DNA from: Tropicimonas sediminicola | Lineage (GTDB): Bacteria > Pseudomonadota > Alphaproteobacteria > Rhodobacterales > Rhodobacteraceae | DNA: 64,000 bases | Direction of reading: 5' to 3' | NCBI RefSeq assembly: GCF_900188335.1 | Contig: NZ_FZOY01000001.1 | Coordinates: forward strand, 744,001 to 808,000 | Shown: piece by piece, positions 20,138 to 28,504 of the stretch | How the letters are laid out: each line of letters begins with the position of its first letter | Position numbering within the stretch: position 1 is the first letter of the stretch | The notes under the pieces: generated by a model | Told to the model about the DNA's origin: nothing | Seen by the model: only the letters and a program-made list of their open reading frames with translations | Databases searched by the model: none | Program-made: the position numbers and the translations under genes

Positions 20138-20381
20138 GACGTATGTCCTTTTGTCATTGCGGGAAAAGTGGCGGGAAAATAACGACCTTGTGGCCGTGTT
20201 TCAAGGGAATTGCAGGTGTTTTGCGGAACTGAAGCCGGATGCGCCGGACATGCAACGTCGCGCGCCGGTCATGTTGTCCTGCCAGGCTGGGCGAAGGCCC
20301 GCCTATTCCGCGGCGCCCCGCTGTGCAAACGCAATTTGAACCCCATCTAGTGGTAATACATGCATGGGAGGGAGCTTCACC

Positions 20382-20906
20382 ATGAACAAGACAGTCGGAA
20401 TTATCCTGGCCGCGGTCGTCGTGGTCCTCGCGATCTGGTACCTGATGGGGTCCGGACAGGAACCGCCCGCGGAGGCGGAGCCGCCGGCGGCCAGCGAATC
20501 CTCACTTCCCGCCGAGACCGGGGATGTCGCCGCCGAGGCCGAAACGGAAGCCGAGTCCGCCATCGAATCGGCCGCCGAGGCGATGGGCGAGGCGGCAGAT
20601 GCGCTGAAGGATGCGGCTGCCGACATGGAAGCCAGCACCGAGGAGATGATCGCCGGGCTGAGCGCCGCGCTCACGTCGGCGACCGCCGAGGTCAGCGGCG
20701 ACCTTCAGTCGGCGCTGGACGGCATCGACACCTCCGCGCTGTCGGTCGAGAATTTCAACTACGACAACATCGTCGCGAAGATCGAAGCCTCGAACCTGTC
20801 CGAGGAGAACAAGCAGACGATCATCGCCACGCTCGACAAGGCGCGCCAGTCTCCGGAGGCGCTGCAGGCCGCGCTGGAATCGTTCCGCACTGCGATGGAG
20901 CAGTAA
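20382..20906 (+). CDS. Membrane-anchored Ala/Glu-rich protein (unassigned)
   Basis: The 174-residue protein has a single N-terminal membrane helix (VGIILAAVVVVLAIWYLMG, ~5-23). A Pro/Glu-rich linker follows, then Ala/Glu/Asp-rich helical repeats and a C-terminal region ending LQAALESFRTAMEQ. The helical part is probably periplasmic. Start: ATG at 20382 after GGGAGGG; the upstream in-frame ATG at 20364 is less well placed. There is no recognisable enzyme motif. It converges on fpr across a shared terminator. Confidence 0.75.
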   Translation: MNKTVGIILAAVVVVLAIWYLMGSGQEPPAEAEPPAASESSLPAETGDVAAEAETEAESAIESAAEAMGEAADALKDAAADMEASTEEMIAGLSAALTSATAEVSGDLQSALDGIDTSALSVENFNYDNIVAKIEASNLSEENKQTIIATLDKARQSPEALQAALESFRTAMEQ

Positions 20907-20918
20907 CCGCACAACGAA

Positions 20919-20948
20919 AACGGCCGCCCGTGGAATGGGGCGGCCGTT
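20919..20948. terminator. Bidirectional terminator-like hairpin
   Basis: AACGGCCGCCC (20919-20929) pairs perfectly with GGGCGGCCGTT (20938-20948) around an 8-nt loop. It lies between the convergent 20382 gene and fpr, with A/T-tract bases on both sides. Confidence 0.7.
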
Positions 20949-20975
20949 CTCGGTTGGCGTGCCGAGCCACAGCGG

Positions 20976-21833
20976 TCAGTCGACGAATGCCTTCTCGACC
21001 ACGTATTCCTTGGGCTCCGAGTTGGCCCCCTCGCGCAGCCCGTATTCCTCGAGCAGTTCCTTGATCTCGAGGTTGAAGGCGAGGTTGCCGCAGACCATCG
21101 CGCGGTCGGTTTCCGGCGCGATCGGGGCCACGTCGAGATCCCTGAACACTTCGCCGGAGCGCATCAGGTCGGTGATCCGGCCCATCTTGGGGCTCTCCTC
21201 GCGGGTGGTGGTCGGGTAGTAGCGCAGCTTCTTGTGGAAGTCCTCGCCCATCAGCTCGGCCAGCAGCTCGTCCTTGCGGATGTTCTCGATCAGATGGGCG
21301 CCATAGGCCAGCTCGCCGACCTCGCGGCAGGTGTGGGTGATGATGACCTCGTCGTAATCCTCGTAGGTCTGCGGCTCGCGCAGCAGCGAAGCGAAGGGCG
21401 CGAAGCCGGTGCCGGTGGCGAAGAACCACAACCGCTTGCCGGGCAGCAGGGCGTCATGGACCAGGGTCCCGACCGGCTTGGGGCGCAGGATGATCTCGTC
21501 GCCCACCTGGATGTTTTGCAGCTTCGATGTCAGCGGGCCGTCCTGCACCTTGATCGAGTAGAACTCCAGTTCCTCGTCCCAGGAGGGGGAGGCGATGGAA
21601 TAGGCGCGCAGGATCGGCTTCTGCTTGCCCGTCTTCGGGTCCGGGTCGCCCATCAGGCCGATCATGACGAACTCACCGGACCGGAAACGCAGCGACTGCG
21701 GCCGGGTGCAGCGGAAGCTGAACAGACGGTCCGTCCAGTGCTGGACGAAGGTCACTGTCTGCGCGTCGGGCAGGGTGGGAACGGCCTTGATCGGTTGGGC
21801 GTCGGTCACGGGGCTTTGCTCGGTCATGTTCAT
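20976..21833 (-). CDS. fpr: Ferredoxin-NADP+ reductase
   Basis: Fpr moves electrons between NADPH and ferredoxin/flavodoxin. The 285-residue protein has the FAD-binding RAYSIASPSWDEELEFYSIK, the NADP-binding FATGTGFAPFASLLREP and the C-terminal MVCGNLAFNLEIKELLEEYG. A ~20-residue N-terminal extension (MNMTEQSPVTDAQPIKAVPT) precedes the core. It is the last gene of the minus-strand cys run, where it could supply reduced ferredoxin to the CysI sulfite reductase. That run lacks a CysJ flavoprotein. Two ATGs (21833, 21827) are possible starts. Confidence 0.9.
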   Translation of the reverse strand: MNMTEQSPVTDAQPIKAVPTLPDAQTVTFVQHWTDRLFSFRCTRPQSLRFRSGEFVMIGLMGDPDPKTGKQKPILRAYSIASPSWDEELEFYSIKVQDGPLTSKLQNIQVGDEIILRPKPVGTLVHDALLPGKRLWFFATGTGFAPFASLLREPQTYEDYDEVIITHTCREVGELAYGAHLIENIRKDELLAELMGEDFHKKLRYYPTTTREESPKMGRITDLMRSGEVFRDLDVAPIAPETDRAMVCGNLAFNLEIKELLEEYGLREGANSEPKEYVVEKAFVD

Positions 21834-21898
21834 GCTGCCGGGGCCGTGGCCCCGTCCTGTTCCTATATTCGAAGTGTGGATTTACCGAAAGGGGCCGG

Positions 21899-22312
21899 TC
21901 AGCCGGCGAGCCGCGACCGATAGTCGTGGTCCTGCCAGTTGGCGCGGGCGCGCCACTGAGGCTCGGGCTGGCGGGTGGCGAGGGCGTCGTCGATCTCGAC
22001 CTCGTCGAACCCGGAACGCCGCGCCATCGCATATTGATCCGCCAGCACGTGGCCCTTTGCCCGTAGCCGCCCGGCATAGCCCATGCGCCGCAGGGCGCGG
22101 GCGATGGAAAAGCCGCGGCCGTCTGCGAAGCTGGGGAAGTCCACGCGGATCAGCGGGATGTCGTCCAGCCGGCCCGCGAGGGTGCGCGGGTCGGTGTCGG
22201 AAGTCAGGTCGAGCGCCGGGGCGGGCCCGTTGGCCGGCAGGGTCTCGGGCGTGACGAAGTCGGCGGAATGGCTGTCGGGGCCGAAGCCCGCGTCGGTGAC
22301 GATAACGGTCAT
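21899..22312 (-). CDS. DUF934 family protein (sulfite-reduction operon)
   Basis: The 137-residue protein contains LIRVDFPSFADGRGFSIARA and LRRMGYAGRLRAKGHVLADQ, the DUF934 core, and ends with a WRARANWQDHDYRSRLAG-type tail. In proteobacteria the family is found next to cysI/nirA-type sulfite reductases; its biochemical role is not settled. The ATG at 22312 is 16 bp after the cysH stop, so it belongs to the operon. Confidence 0.85.
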   Translation of the reverse strand: MTVIVTDAGFGPDSHSADFVTPETLPANGPAPALDLTSDTDPRTLAGRLDDIPLIRVDFPSFADGRGFSIARALRRMGYAGRLRAKGHVLADQYAMARRSGFDEVEIDDALATRQPEPQWRARANWQDHDYRSRLAG

Positions 22313-22328
22313 GGTCTCGGTCCTCGTG

Positions 22329-23066
22329 TCAGGCGGCATTGGTGCGGACGATCTTGCCGTCCACGAAATGGATGCCGCATTCGTCCTTGTCCTGGCCGCG
22401 CCAGCGGCCCGCGCGCGGGTCTTCGCCCTCGGCCACCGGAGAGGTGCAGGGGGCGCATCCGATCGACGGGTAGCCCTTGGTCACCAGCGGGTGGCGCGGC
22501 AGCTTGTGGGCGCGGATGTAATCGGCGATCTGCCCGGCGGTCCAATCGGCCAGCGGATTGATCTTGAGCCGGTTTCCCGCCTCCTCGACCAGCGGCAGCG
22601 CCGCACGGTTGCCGTTCTGGAACCGCTTGCGCCCGGTGATCCAGCTGTCGAACCCCGCGAGCGCCTCGTCCAATGGCCGGGTCTTGCGCAGGTCGCAGCA
22701 GGCATCGGTGTCACGCATATGCAGCGTGTTGGCCGGGTCTTCCTGCGCGAGGTTCATCGCCCGGGCGCGGATCACCCGTACGCCGGTCAGGCCGAGCTTG
22801 TCGGCGACCTCGCGTTGGTAATCCAGCGTTTCGGGAAACAGCATCTGGGTGTCGATGAACAGCAGCGGCGTCGCCGGGGCGACCTGGCTCAGCATATGCA
22901 GCAGCACCACCGAATCCGCCCCGAAGGAGGAAACCATCGCCACCTCGCCGGTCAGCGGATGGTCGAGTGCGGCGCCCAGCTGCTCGGGGCCGGTCAGCCC
23001 TTCGAGATCGGCGATGATCCGGCTTGCCCGGTCGACGGGCGCAGAAGAGATCGATTCACGCGGCAT
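22329..23066 (-). CDS. cysH: Adenylylsulfate (APS) reductase, CysH family
   Basis: The 245-residue enzyme reduces activated sulfate to sulfite. The PP-loop-like SSFGADSVVLLHML is near residue 45, and FIDTQMLFPETLDY follows. Two cysteine pairs, CC in TDACCDLRK and CAPC in SIGCAPCTSP, are the ligands of a 4Fe-4S cluster, which favours the APS-using (assimilatory APS reductase) branch over the E. coli PAPS type. The C-terminal KDECGIH carries the catalytic cysteine. The ATG at 23066 follows GGAGAAACGGAAAG and overlaps cysI by 11 bp. Confidence 0.92.
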   Translation of the reverse strand: MPRESISSAPVDRASRIIADLEGLTGPEQLGAALDHPLTGEVAMVSSFGADSVVLLHMLSQVAPATPLLFIDTQMLFPETLDYQREVADKLGLTGVRVIRARAMNLAQEDPANTLHMRDTDACCDLRKTRPLDEALAGFDSWITGRKRFQNGNRAALPLVEEAGNRLKINPLADWTAGQIADYIRAHKLPRHPLVTKGYPSIGCAPCTSPVAEGEDPRAGRWRGQDKDECGIHFVDGKIVRTNAA

Positions 23067-24720
23067 CTTTCCGTTTCTCCGGTCCATAAAGCGCCTCCTT
23101 GAAAGGCGCGGCGCCCAGGCGCCGATAGGTTTCGAGAAAGCCTTCGCCCTCGTCGGTGCGGTGTTCGAGATAGGCCAGCATCAGCCGTTCCACCGCCGGG
23201 ACGATCTCGTCATAGGCAAAGCCGGGGCCCGCCCGCTCGCCGATCGCGGCGGTCTCGGTGGCGTCGCCGCCGAGCGTGATCTGGTAGTTCTCCACCCCGG
23301 CCCGGTCGAGCCCGAGGATGCCGATGTGACCCACGTGGTGGTGGCCGCAGGCGTTGATGCAGCCGGAGATCTTGATCTGCAGCGGGCCGACCTCGTGCTC
23401 GATCCTGAGCGTGTCGATCCGTTCGGCCAGTTGGGTCGCGACGGGGATCGAGCGGGCGGTGGCCAGCGCGCAGTAATCCATGCCGGGGCAGGCGATGATG
23501 TCTGAGGCGAGCCCGACGTTGGCAGTGGCGAGCCCGGCGCGTTTCAGCTCGGCGTGCACCGTGGCGAGATCGGCCTTGCGGACATGCGGCAGGATCACGT
23601 TCTGCTGGTGCGAGATCCGCAGTTCGTCGTGGCCATAGCGCTCGGCCAGGTCGGCCAGCACACGCATCTGCTCCGCGGTGGCATCGCCCGGCGTCTGCCC
23701 ATGCGCCTTGAGCGACACGGTGACGATCGCGTAGTCGGGGTGCTTGTGGTCGGCTAGGTTGGTGTCGGCCCAAGCGCGGAACACCGGGTCCGCCTTGGCC
23801 TCTTCCAGTGCCTCGGCGCCACCGGCGACGAAGTCGGGCGTGACGAAACGCTCGCGGATGCGGGCGATCACGCGCTCGTCCACGCCTTCGAAATCGGCGC
23901 GTGTCTGGACGAAGGCTTCCTCCACCTCGTCGCGGATGGTTTCGAGGCCGGCCTCGTGGACGGTGATCTTGATCCGCGCCTTGTACTTGTTGTCCCGCCG
24001 GCCGTAGCGGTTGTAGACGTGGACGATCGCTTCCAGGTAGGGCAGCAACTCGCCCTCGGGCAGGAAGTCGCGGATCACCTTGCCGATCATCGGCGTCCGG
24101 CCGAGGCCGCCGCCCACGATCACCTCGAAGCCCGGTTCCCCGTCGCGCTCCACCATTCGAAGCCCGATGTCATGGGCGCGGGTGACGGCGCGGTCGTTGG
24201 GCGAGCCGGTGATGGCGATCTTGAACTTGCGGGGCAGGAACTGGAACTCGGGGTGGTCGGTCGACCACTGGCGGATGAGTTCCGCATAGGGGCGCGGGTC
24301 GGCGATCTCGTCGGCCGCGGCGCCGGCGAAATGGTCCGAGGTCACGTTGCGGATCGTGTTGCCGGAGGTCTGGATGGCGTGCATCCCGACCTCTGCCAGC
24401 GAGTCCAGCATGTCCGGCACGTCGGGAAGCTTGGGCCAGTTGTACTGGATGTTCTGTCGCGTGGTGAAATGGCCGTAGCCCTTGTCCCACTTCTCCGCCA
24501 GCTCGGCCAGCTTGCGCATCTTGACGGAATCGAGCGAGCCATAGGGGATGGCGACGCGGAGCATGTAGGCGTGCAGCTGCAGGTAGAGGCCGTTCATCAG
24601 CCGAAGCGGCTTGAACTCGTCCTCGGTCAGCGAGCCGTCGATGCGGCGCTCCACCTGGGCGCGGAACTGGGCGTTGCGCTCGGCGAGAAAGGCGGCGTCG
24701 AAGTCGTCGTAGCGGTACAT
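23056..24720 (-). CDS. cysI: Nitrite/sulfite reductase hemoprotein (assimilatory sulfite reductase)
   Basis: The 554-residue protein reduces sulfite to sulfide with siroheme and a 4Fe-4S cluster. The duplicated ferredoxin-like halves are visible (DKGYGHFTTRQNIQYNWPKL and the later LRISHQQNVILPHV). The cluster cysteines are in ACPGMDYCALA and SGCINACGHHHVGHIG. The first half has QTSGNTIRNVTSDHF. Sulfite rather than nitrite is inferred from the neighbours cysH and cysG. No CysJ gene is present; electrons probably come from ferredoxin via the nearby fpr. Overlaps cysH by 11 bp. Confidence 0.93.
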   Translation of the reverse strand: MYRYDDFDAAFLAERNAQFRAQVERRIDGSLTEDEFKPLRLMNGLYLQLHAYMLRVAIPYGSLDSVKMRKLAELAEKWDKGYGHFTTRQNIQYNWPKLPDVPDMLDSLAEVGMHAIQTSGNTIRNVTSDHFAGAAADEIADPRPYAELIRQWSTDHPEFQFLPRKFKIAITGSPNDRAVTRAHDIGLRMVERDGEPGFEVIVGGGLGRTPMIGKVIRDFLPEGELLPYLEAIVHVYNRYGRRDNKYKARIKITVHEAGLETIRDEVEEAFVQTRADFEGVDERVIARIRERFVTPDFVAGGAEALEEAKADPVFRAWADTNLADHKHPDYAIVTVSLKAHGQTPGDATAEQMRVLADLAERYGHDELRISHQQNVILPHVRKADLATVHAELKRAGLATANVGLASDIIACPGMDYCALATARSIPVATQLAERIDTLRIEHEVGPLQIKISGCINACGHHHVGHIGILGLDRAGVENYQITLGGDATETAAIGERAGPGFAYDEIVPAVERLMLAYLEHRTDEGEGFLETYRRLGAAPFKEALYGPEKRKDAA

Positions 24721-24795
24721 GGGACTCTCCGGTCTCGAAATTCAACTAACCTGAAATATTCATTCAGGAAAGCTGAAAGTCATATTCAATTTCTG

Positions 24796-25104
24796 TCACT
24801 GATGCCCTGCGGCAACCTGCTTGCCGTGGGCGTAGTTCGAGGGGCCGCGCGAGCGGAACGCCTCGCGGAAGTGCACCGGCTCCGGCCCATTCGGGCCCGC
24901 CTTGGCATCGGCCAGGTAGGCGCCGACGATGCGGTTCTGCTGGCGCTCGGCGTCCAGCAGCCGGATCGTGGCATGGGCTTCGTCTTCCAGGAGCTCGGCC
25001 TCGGAATGGCTGCGGGACCAGCGGTCGTCTGCGGTCAGGTAGACGACATCGCCTTCGATCAGGTCGTTCGCGGTCACGATCTTGGGGGAGAACGGGCGGG
25101 GCAT
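24796..25104 (-). CDS. DUF2849 family protein
   Basis: The 102-residue protein begins MPRPFSPKIVTANDLIEGDV and contains VVYLTADDRWSRSHSEAELL and a C-terminal EAFRSRGPSNYAHGKQ. DUF2849 genes lie between cysG and cysI in many alphaproteobacteria; the function is unknown, with a sulfite-reduction accessory role inferred from position. Its ATG shares one base with the cysG stop (TGATG), implying coupled translation. Confidence 0.85.
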   Translation of the reverse strand: MPRPFSPKIVTANDLIEGDVVYLTADDRWSRSHSEAELLEDEAHATIRLLDAERQQNRIVGAYLADAKAGPNGPEPVHFREAFRSRGPSNYAHGKQVAAGHQ

Positions 25105-26504
25105 CAGGCGTGTTCCTTCAGCAGGGTTGCGGTACGGGGCAGGGCGGCGCGGGCATCGCGCGGGGCGAGACCGAACATCAGGACGGCCGGGCCGGTCAGC
25201 TCGGCGGCGCCGAGGTCCTCCGACAGGGTCGCGAGGCGGCTGGCGACGACCCGGCTTTCGGGGCGCGAGGCGTTCTCGACGATGGTCACCGGGGTGTCCG
25301 AGGCAGCGCCATGCATCAGCAGGCGGCCCTGCAGGAAGCGCGCGGCGCGCTTGCCCATGTAGATGGCGGCGACCGCACCCGGGCGGGCGAGAGTGGCCCA
25401 GTCCTGCTCGGCAAAGCCCTTGACGTCATGGCCGGTCAGCAGCCGCATGTCGGAGTTCCGGCCGCGCGCGGTCAGGCTCTGGCCGATCTGGGCTGCGGCT
25501 GCGGAGGCAGCGGTGATGCCGGGCACGATGGTGTAGGCGATGCCCGTGGCGTCGACGGCATCGAGTTCCTCGTCAAGACGGCCGAAGACGGTGGCATCGC
25601 CGGACTTGAGCCGGACGACCTGAGCGCCGGTGGCGGCATGTTCCACCAGAAGGGCGTCGATCTCGGCCTGCGGGGTGGACGGGCCGAACCCCTCCTTGCC
25701 GACGGCGATCACGGTGGCCTCGCGGCGGGCGAGCTCGAGGATCGGTGCGGGCACCAGCCGGTCGTGGATCACCACGTCGGCCTCGTCGAGGGCGCGGCGG
25801 GCCTTGAGGGTCAGCAGGTCCGGATCGCCCGGGCCGGCGCCGACGAAGTGCACATGGCCGGGCCGGGCCTCGGCGGCGAGATGCGCGGCGAGTTCCGTCT
25901 CCAGCGCGCTCTGGATCGCATCCTCGCCTTCGACCGCGGCACGGGGGCCGGAGCGGAAGTAGAAGGCGGACCAGAAGTCGCGGCGCGGACGGCCGTGCGG
26001 CAGCGCCTCGGCCCTGGCGCGGAACGTCTTGCCGATGCGGGCAAGCAGGCCCAGCCCCTGGGGCAGGCGCTCCTCAAGGTCGCGCTTGATGGCGCGGGCC
26101 AGAACCGGCGCCGCACCCTCGGTGCCGATTGCAACGGTGACAGGATCGCGGTCAACGATGGCCGGGGTGATGAAATCGCTCGCCTCGAGATTGTCGACCA
26201 CGTTCAGCGGAACCCCGGCGGCGCGCGCGAGGCTGCCGAGCCTGGCGTCCGCCGCATCATCCTCGTAGGCGGCATAGGCGAGCGCTGCGCCGAGCAGGTC
26301 GCAGGCGCCGGGGATTGCGCGGTGCAGGGTAAGCAGACCGTCGTTGGCCCAGGCGAGGATCTCCGGCGCGGGATCCTCGGCGAAGACATGCAGGTCGGCC
26401 TCGGTCTTGAGCAGCAGGCGAAGCTTGGCCAGTGCGGCCGCACCGCCGCCCGCGAGGACGATCCGCCGTCCGGCGGTGTCGACGAAGATCGGGAAGTGCT
26501 GCAT
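25104..26504 (-). CDS. cysG: Siroheme synthase CysG (fused dehydrogenase/ferrochelatase and methyltransferase)
   Basis: The 466-residue protein makes siroheme from uroporphyrinogen III. Residues ~1-200 are the precorrin-2 dehydrogenase/ferrochelatase half, with FPIFVDTAGRRIVLAGGGAA (NAD site). Residues ~215-455 are the SAM-dependent uroporphyrinogen methyltransferase, with GHVHFVGAGPGDPDLLTLKA, VIHDRLV, RLKSGDATVFGR and YTIVPGITAASAAAA. It is the first gene of the cys run and supplies the cofactor for CysI. It is divergent from an Lrp-type regulator over a 143 bp region with dyads. Confidence 0.94.
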   Translation of the reverse strand: MQHFPIFVDTAGRRIVLAGGGAAALAKLRLLLKTEADLHVFAEDPAPEILAWANDGLLTLHRAIPGACDLLGAALAYAAYEDDAADARLGSLARAAGVPLNVVDNLEASDFITPAIVDRDPVTVAIGTEGAAPVLARAIKRDLEERLPQGLGLLARIGKTFRARAEALPHGRPRRDFWSAFYFRSGPRAAVEGEDAIQSALETELAAHLAAEARPGHVHFVGAGPGDPDLLTLKARRALDEADVVIHDRLVPAPILELARREATVIAVGKEGFGPSTPQAEIDALLVEHAATGAQVVRLKSGDATVFGRLDEELDAVDATGIAYTIVPGITAASAAAAQIGQSLTARGRNSDMRLLTGHDVKGFAEQDWATLARPGAVAAIYMGKRAARFLQGRLLMHGAASDTPVTIVENASRPESRVVASRLATLSEDLGAAELTGPAVLMFGLAPRDARAALPRTATLLKEHA

Positions 26505-26532
26505 CGGGACTCTCCTGAGGCGTGTTTCTGCA

Positions 26533-26576
26533 CCGCAATATAGAATTTTGTCCTGTGTTCTCGCCAGATATTGCGG
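26533..26576. promoter_or_regulatory. Inverted repeat in the cysG/lrp intergenic region
   Basis: CCGCAATAT (26533-26541) and ATATTGCGG (26568-26576) are perfect inverted copies with centres 35 bp apart, between divergent cysG and the Lrp-family gene. They are candidates for operator half-sites of the adjacent regulator. Confidence 0.5.
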
Positions 26577-26582
26577 AAAAGA

Positions 26583-26596
26583 AGAACATATGTTCT
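26583..26596. promoter_or_regulatory. 14-bp perfect palindrome, candidate Lrp-family operator
   Basis: AGAACATATGTTCT is a perfect palindrome ~51-65 bp before the Lrp/AsnC-type gene and ~80 bp before cysG. Lrp-family proteins bind short AT-centred dyads and commonly control their divergent neighbour. Confidence 0.55.
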
Positions 26597-26647
26597 GCCT
26601 TGCTCAGGGAGGTCACGTCTATTTCCCGGATATAGGAGCAAACCTGA

Positions 26648-27115
26648 ATGGCTGTCCGTCTCGATGCCACCGATCGGAAAATCCTTGCGGAGCTGCAGCG
26701 CGACGCAGACCAGTCACTGGACGAAATCGCGCGCAATGTGGGCTCATCGAAGACCCCGGTCTGGAATCGCATCCGAAAGCTGCGCGAGGCCGGGGTGATC
26801 CGGCGCTCGACGGTGCTGCTCGACCCGGAAGCGCTTGGTCTGGAAGCCTGTTTCTTCGTGCTGATCCGCACCAGCGAGCACGAGGCGGATTGGCAGAAAC
26901 GCTTTCTGGAGGCGCTGCAGGCGCGTCCGGAAGTGCTCGAGGCGCACCGGCTGGCTGGCGATATCGACTACATCCTCAAGGTGCAGGTACCCAACGCCCG
27001 GGCCTATGACACGTTCTATCAGGCGCTGATCTCGGAGGTGCGCATCCATAACGTGACCGCGCTGCTCTCGATGGAGGAGATCAAGTCCACCACGGCGCTC
27101 CCGCTGGGGGCGTAG
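26648..27115 (+). CDS. Lrp/AsnC family transcriptional regulator
   Basis: The 155-residue protein has the N-terminal helix-turn-helix LDEIARNVGSSKTPVWNRIR after MAVRLDATDRKILAELQRDA. A RAM ligand/oligomerisation domain (LDPEALGLEACFFVLIRTSE to SLMEEIKSTTALPL region) follows. It is divergent from cysG and probably controls the cysG-to-fpr run; the effector could be an amino acid such as cysteine, but this is inference. The ATG at 26648 follows ATAGGAG. Confidence 0.9.
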   Translation: MAVRLDATDRKILAELQRDADQSLDEIARNVGSSKTPVWNRIRKLREAGVIRRSTVLLDPEALGLEACFFVLIRTSEHEADWQKRFLEALQARPEVLEAHRLAGDIDYILKVQVPNARAYDTFYQALISEVRIHNVTALLSMEEIKSTTALPLGA

Positions 27116-27197
27116 GGCTCCCGCCGGTCTTCGGCGCCTTGCGGCGCCTCATCCCGTTGGGCGTGGCACCTGCGGTGGGCTGGCACGGTGTGGTGGA

Positions 27198-28379
27198 TCA
27201 ACAGGTGAGCATGAGCCGTTCGAGGCCGTGGAAATGGTAGATGTCGGCGTAACGCGGAGAGTTCGCGATCTGCAGCTCCCGGCAGGCGGCGAAGAGGATC
27301 GGCAAGGTGCGGGAAAGTTCGAGCCGGGCGAGGGGCGCGCCGATGCAGAAATGCAGCCCCGCGCCGAAGCTCGCGTTGGTGACGATGGGGCGGGCGGGGT
27401 CGAACCTGTCGGACTCGGGAAAGACCGTGGCGTCGCGATTTGCCGAGGCGAGAAGGCAGGCCACCTGTTCGCCGCGCCGGAATCGGTGGCCGAACATCTC
27501 GACCTCTTCGTAGGCATAGCGGGTGAACAAGTGCAGCGGCGGGTCGTGGCGCAGCACTTCCTCAACCAGGGTGGGCAGCAAGGCCGGATCGCGGGCGGCT
27601 GACCCGAGGCCGCGCTCCACGATCGCCTTCACGCCGTTGCCGATGCTGTGGACGGTCGCCTCGTGACCGGCGTTGAGCAGCAGGATGACGGTCGAGACAA
27701 GCTCGTCGGCGCTGAGCCGGTCGCCGTCGGCTTCCGCGGAGATCAGCCGGCTCAGCAGATCGTCGCGCAGCGCTGTGCGCCGATTGCCGATAACCTCCTC
27801 GAGATAGGCGCGGAACGCGAGGGTCGCGGCGACGGCCGCGTCTTCGGTCTCCCGGGTGCGGCTGGCCTGGTACATGCCGACCATCGCGTTGGACCATGCC
27901 AGCAGGTCCGATGTCCGGTCCTCCGGCACGCCGAGAAGTCGCGCGATGACGGTGACGGGCAGCGGGCGGGCCAGGGCGTCGAGCAGGTCGAACGGGCCCT
28001 CGGGAAAGGCCGAGACCAGACGGGTGGCAAGGGTGTCGATGTCGGGCGCCATCGCCTCGATCCGGGCGGTGGTGAACGCGCGCACGACCAGCCCGCGCAG
28101 CCGTGTGTGCCGTGGCGGCTCGAGCTCCAACATCGAATGCGCTTCCACCGCATAGAACGGGGCCAGCCGTTCCGGCACCGGCTGGGCCAGCTCCGGCGGG
28201 ATTTCGCGCCCGAAACGCCGGTCCCGGAGGATGGCGTTGACGGCCCTGTGGGTGGTGGCCGCGACCATGCCGTATTCTTCCCAGAACACCAGGTCGCCGC
28301 TGGCGCGGGCGCAGGCGTAGAACCGGTAAGGGTCCTGCACGAAGGCGGGGTCGGTCGGGGATTGGGACAATCGATCCAT
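27198..28379 (-). CDS. Cytochrome P450
   Basis: The 393-residue soluble bacterial P450 shows the I-helix oxygen motif LLLNAGHEATVHSIGNG, the K-helix EEVLR (ExxR), and the heme-binding segment SFGAGLHFCIGAPLARLEL with the proximal cysteine. The B/C region LEPPRHTRLRGLVVRAFT is typical of the class fed by ferredoxin. It belongs to the general CYP107/CYP1xx-like bacterial set; the substrate is unknown. No ferredoxin or reductase gene is adjacent. The ATG at 28379 is preferred over a TTG extension to 28427. Convergent with the Lrp-type gene. Confidence 0.9.
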   Translation of the reverse strand: MDRLSQSPTDPAFVQDPYRFYACARASGDLVFWEEYGMVAATTHRAVNAILRDRRFGREIPPELAQPVPERLAPFYAVEAHSMLELEPPRHTRLRGLVVRAFTTARIEAMAPDIDTLATRLVSAFPEGPFDLLDALARPLPVTVIARLLGVPEDRTSDLLAWSNAMVGMYQASRTRETEDAAVAATLAFRAYLEEVIGNRRTALRDDLLSRLISAEADGDRLSADELVSTVILLLNAGHEATVHSIGNGVKAIVERGLGSAARDPALLPTLVEEVLRHDPPLHLFTRYAYEEVEMFGHRFRRGEQVACLLASANRDATVFPESDRFDPARPIVTNASFGAGLHFCIGAPLARLELSRTLPILFAACRELQIANSPRYADIYHFHGLERLMLTC

Positions 28380-28504
28380 GGTCCCGTGGTGGCCGTTCGG
28401 GGCGTTCGGCGCAAGGGGCGGCTTCAAGGCCGTGCGCGCCGCGGTGACTTTTCATCCCCATGCCGGGCGCTTAGGCTGGCGGGCGGAGGATGAGGCGAGG
28501 GATC

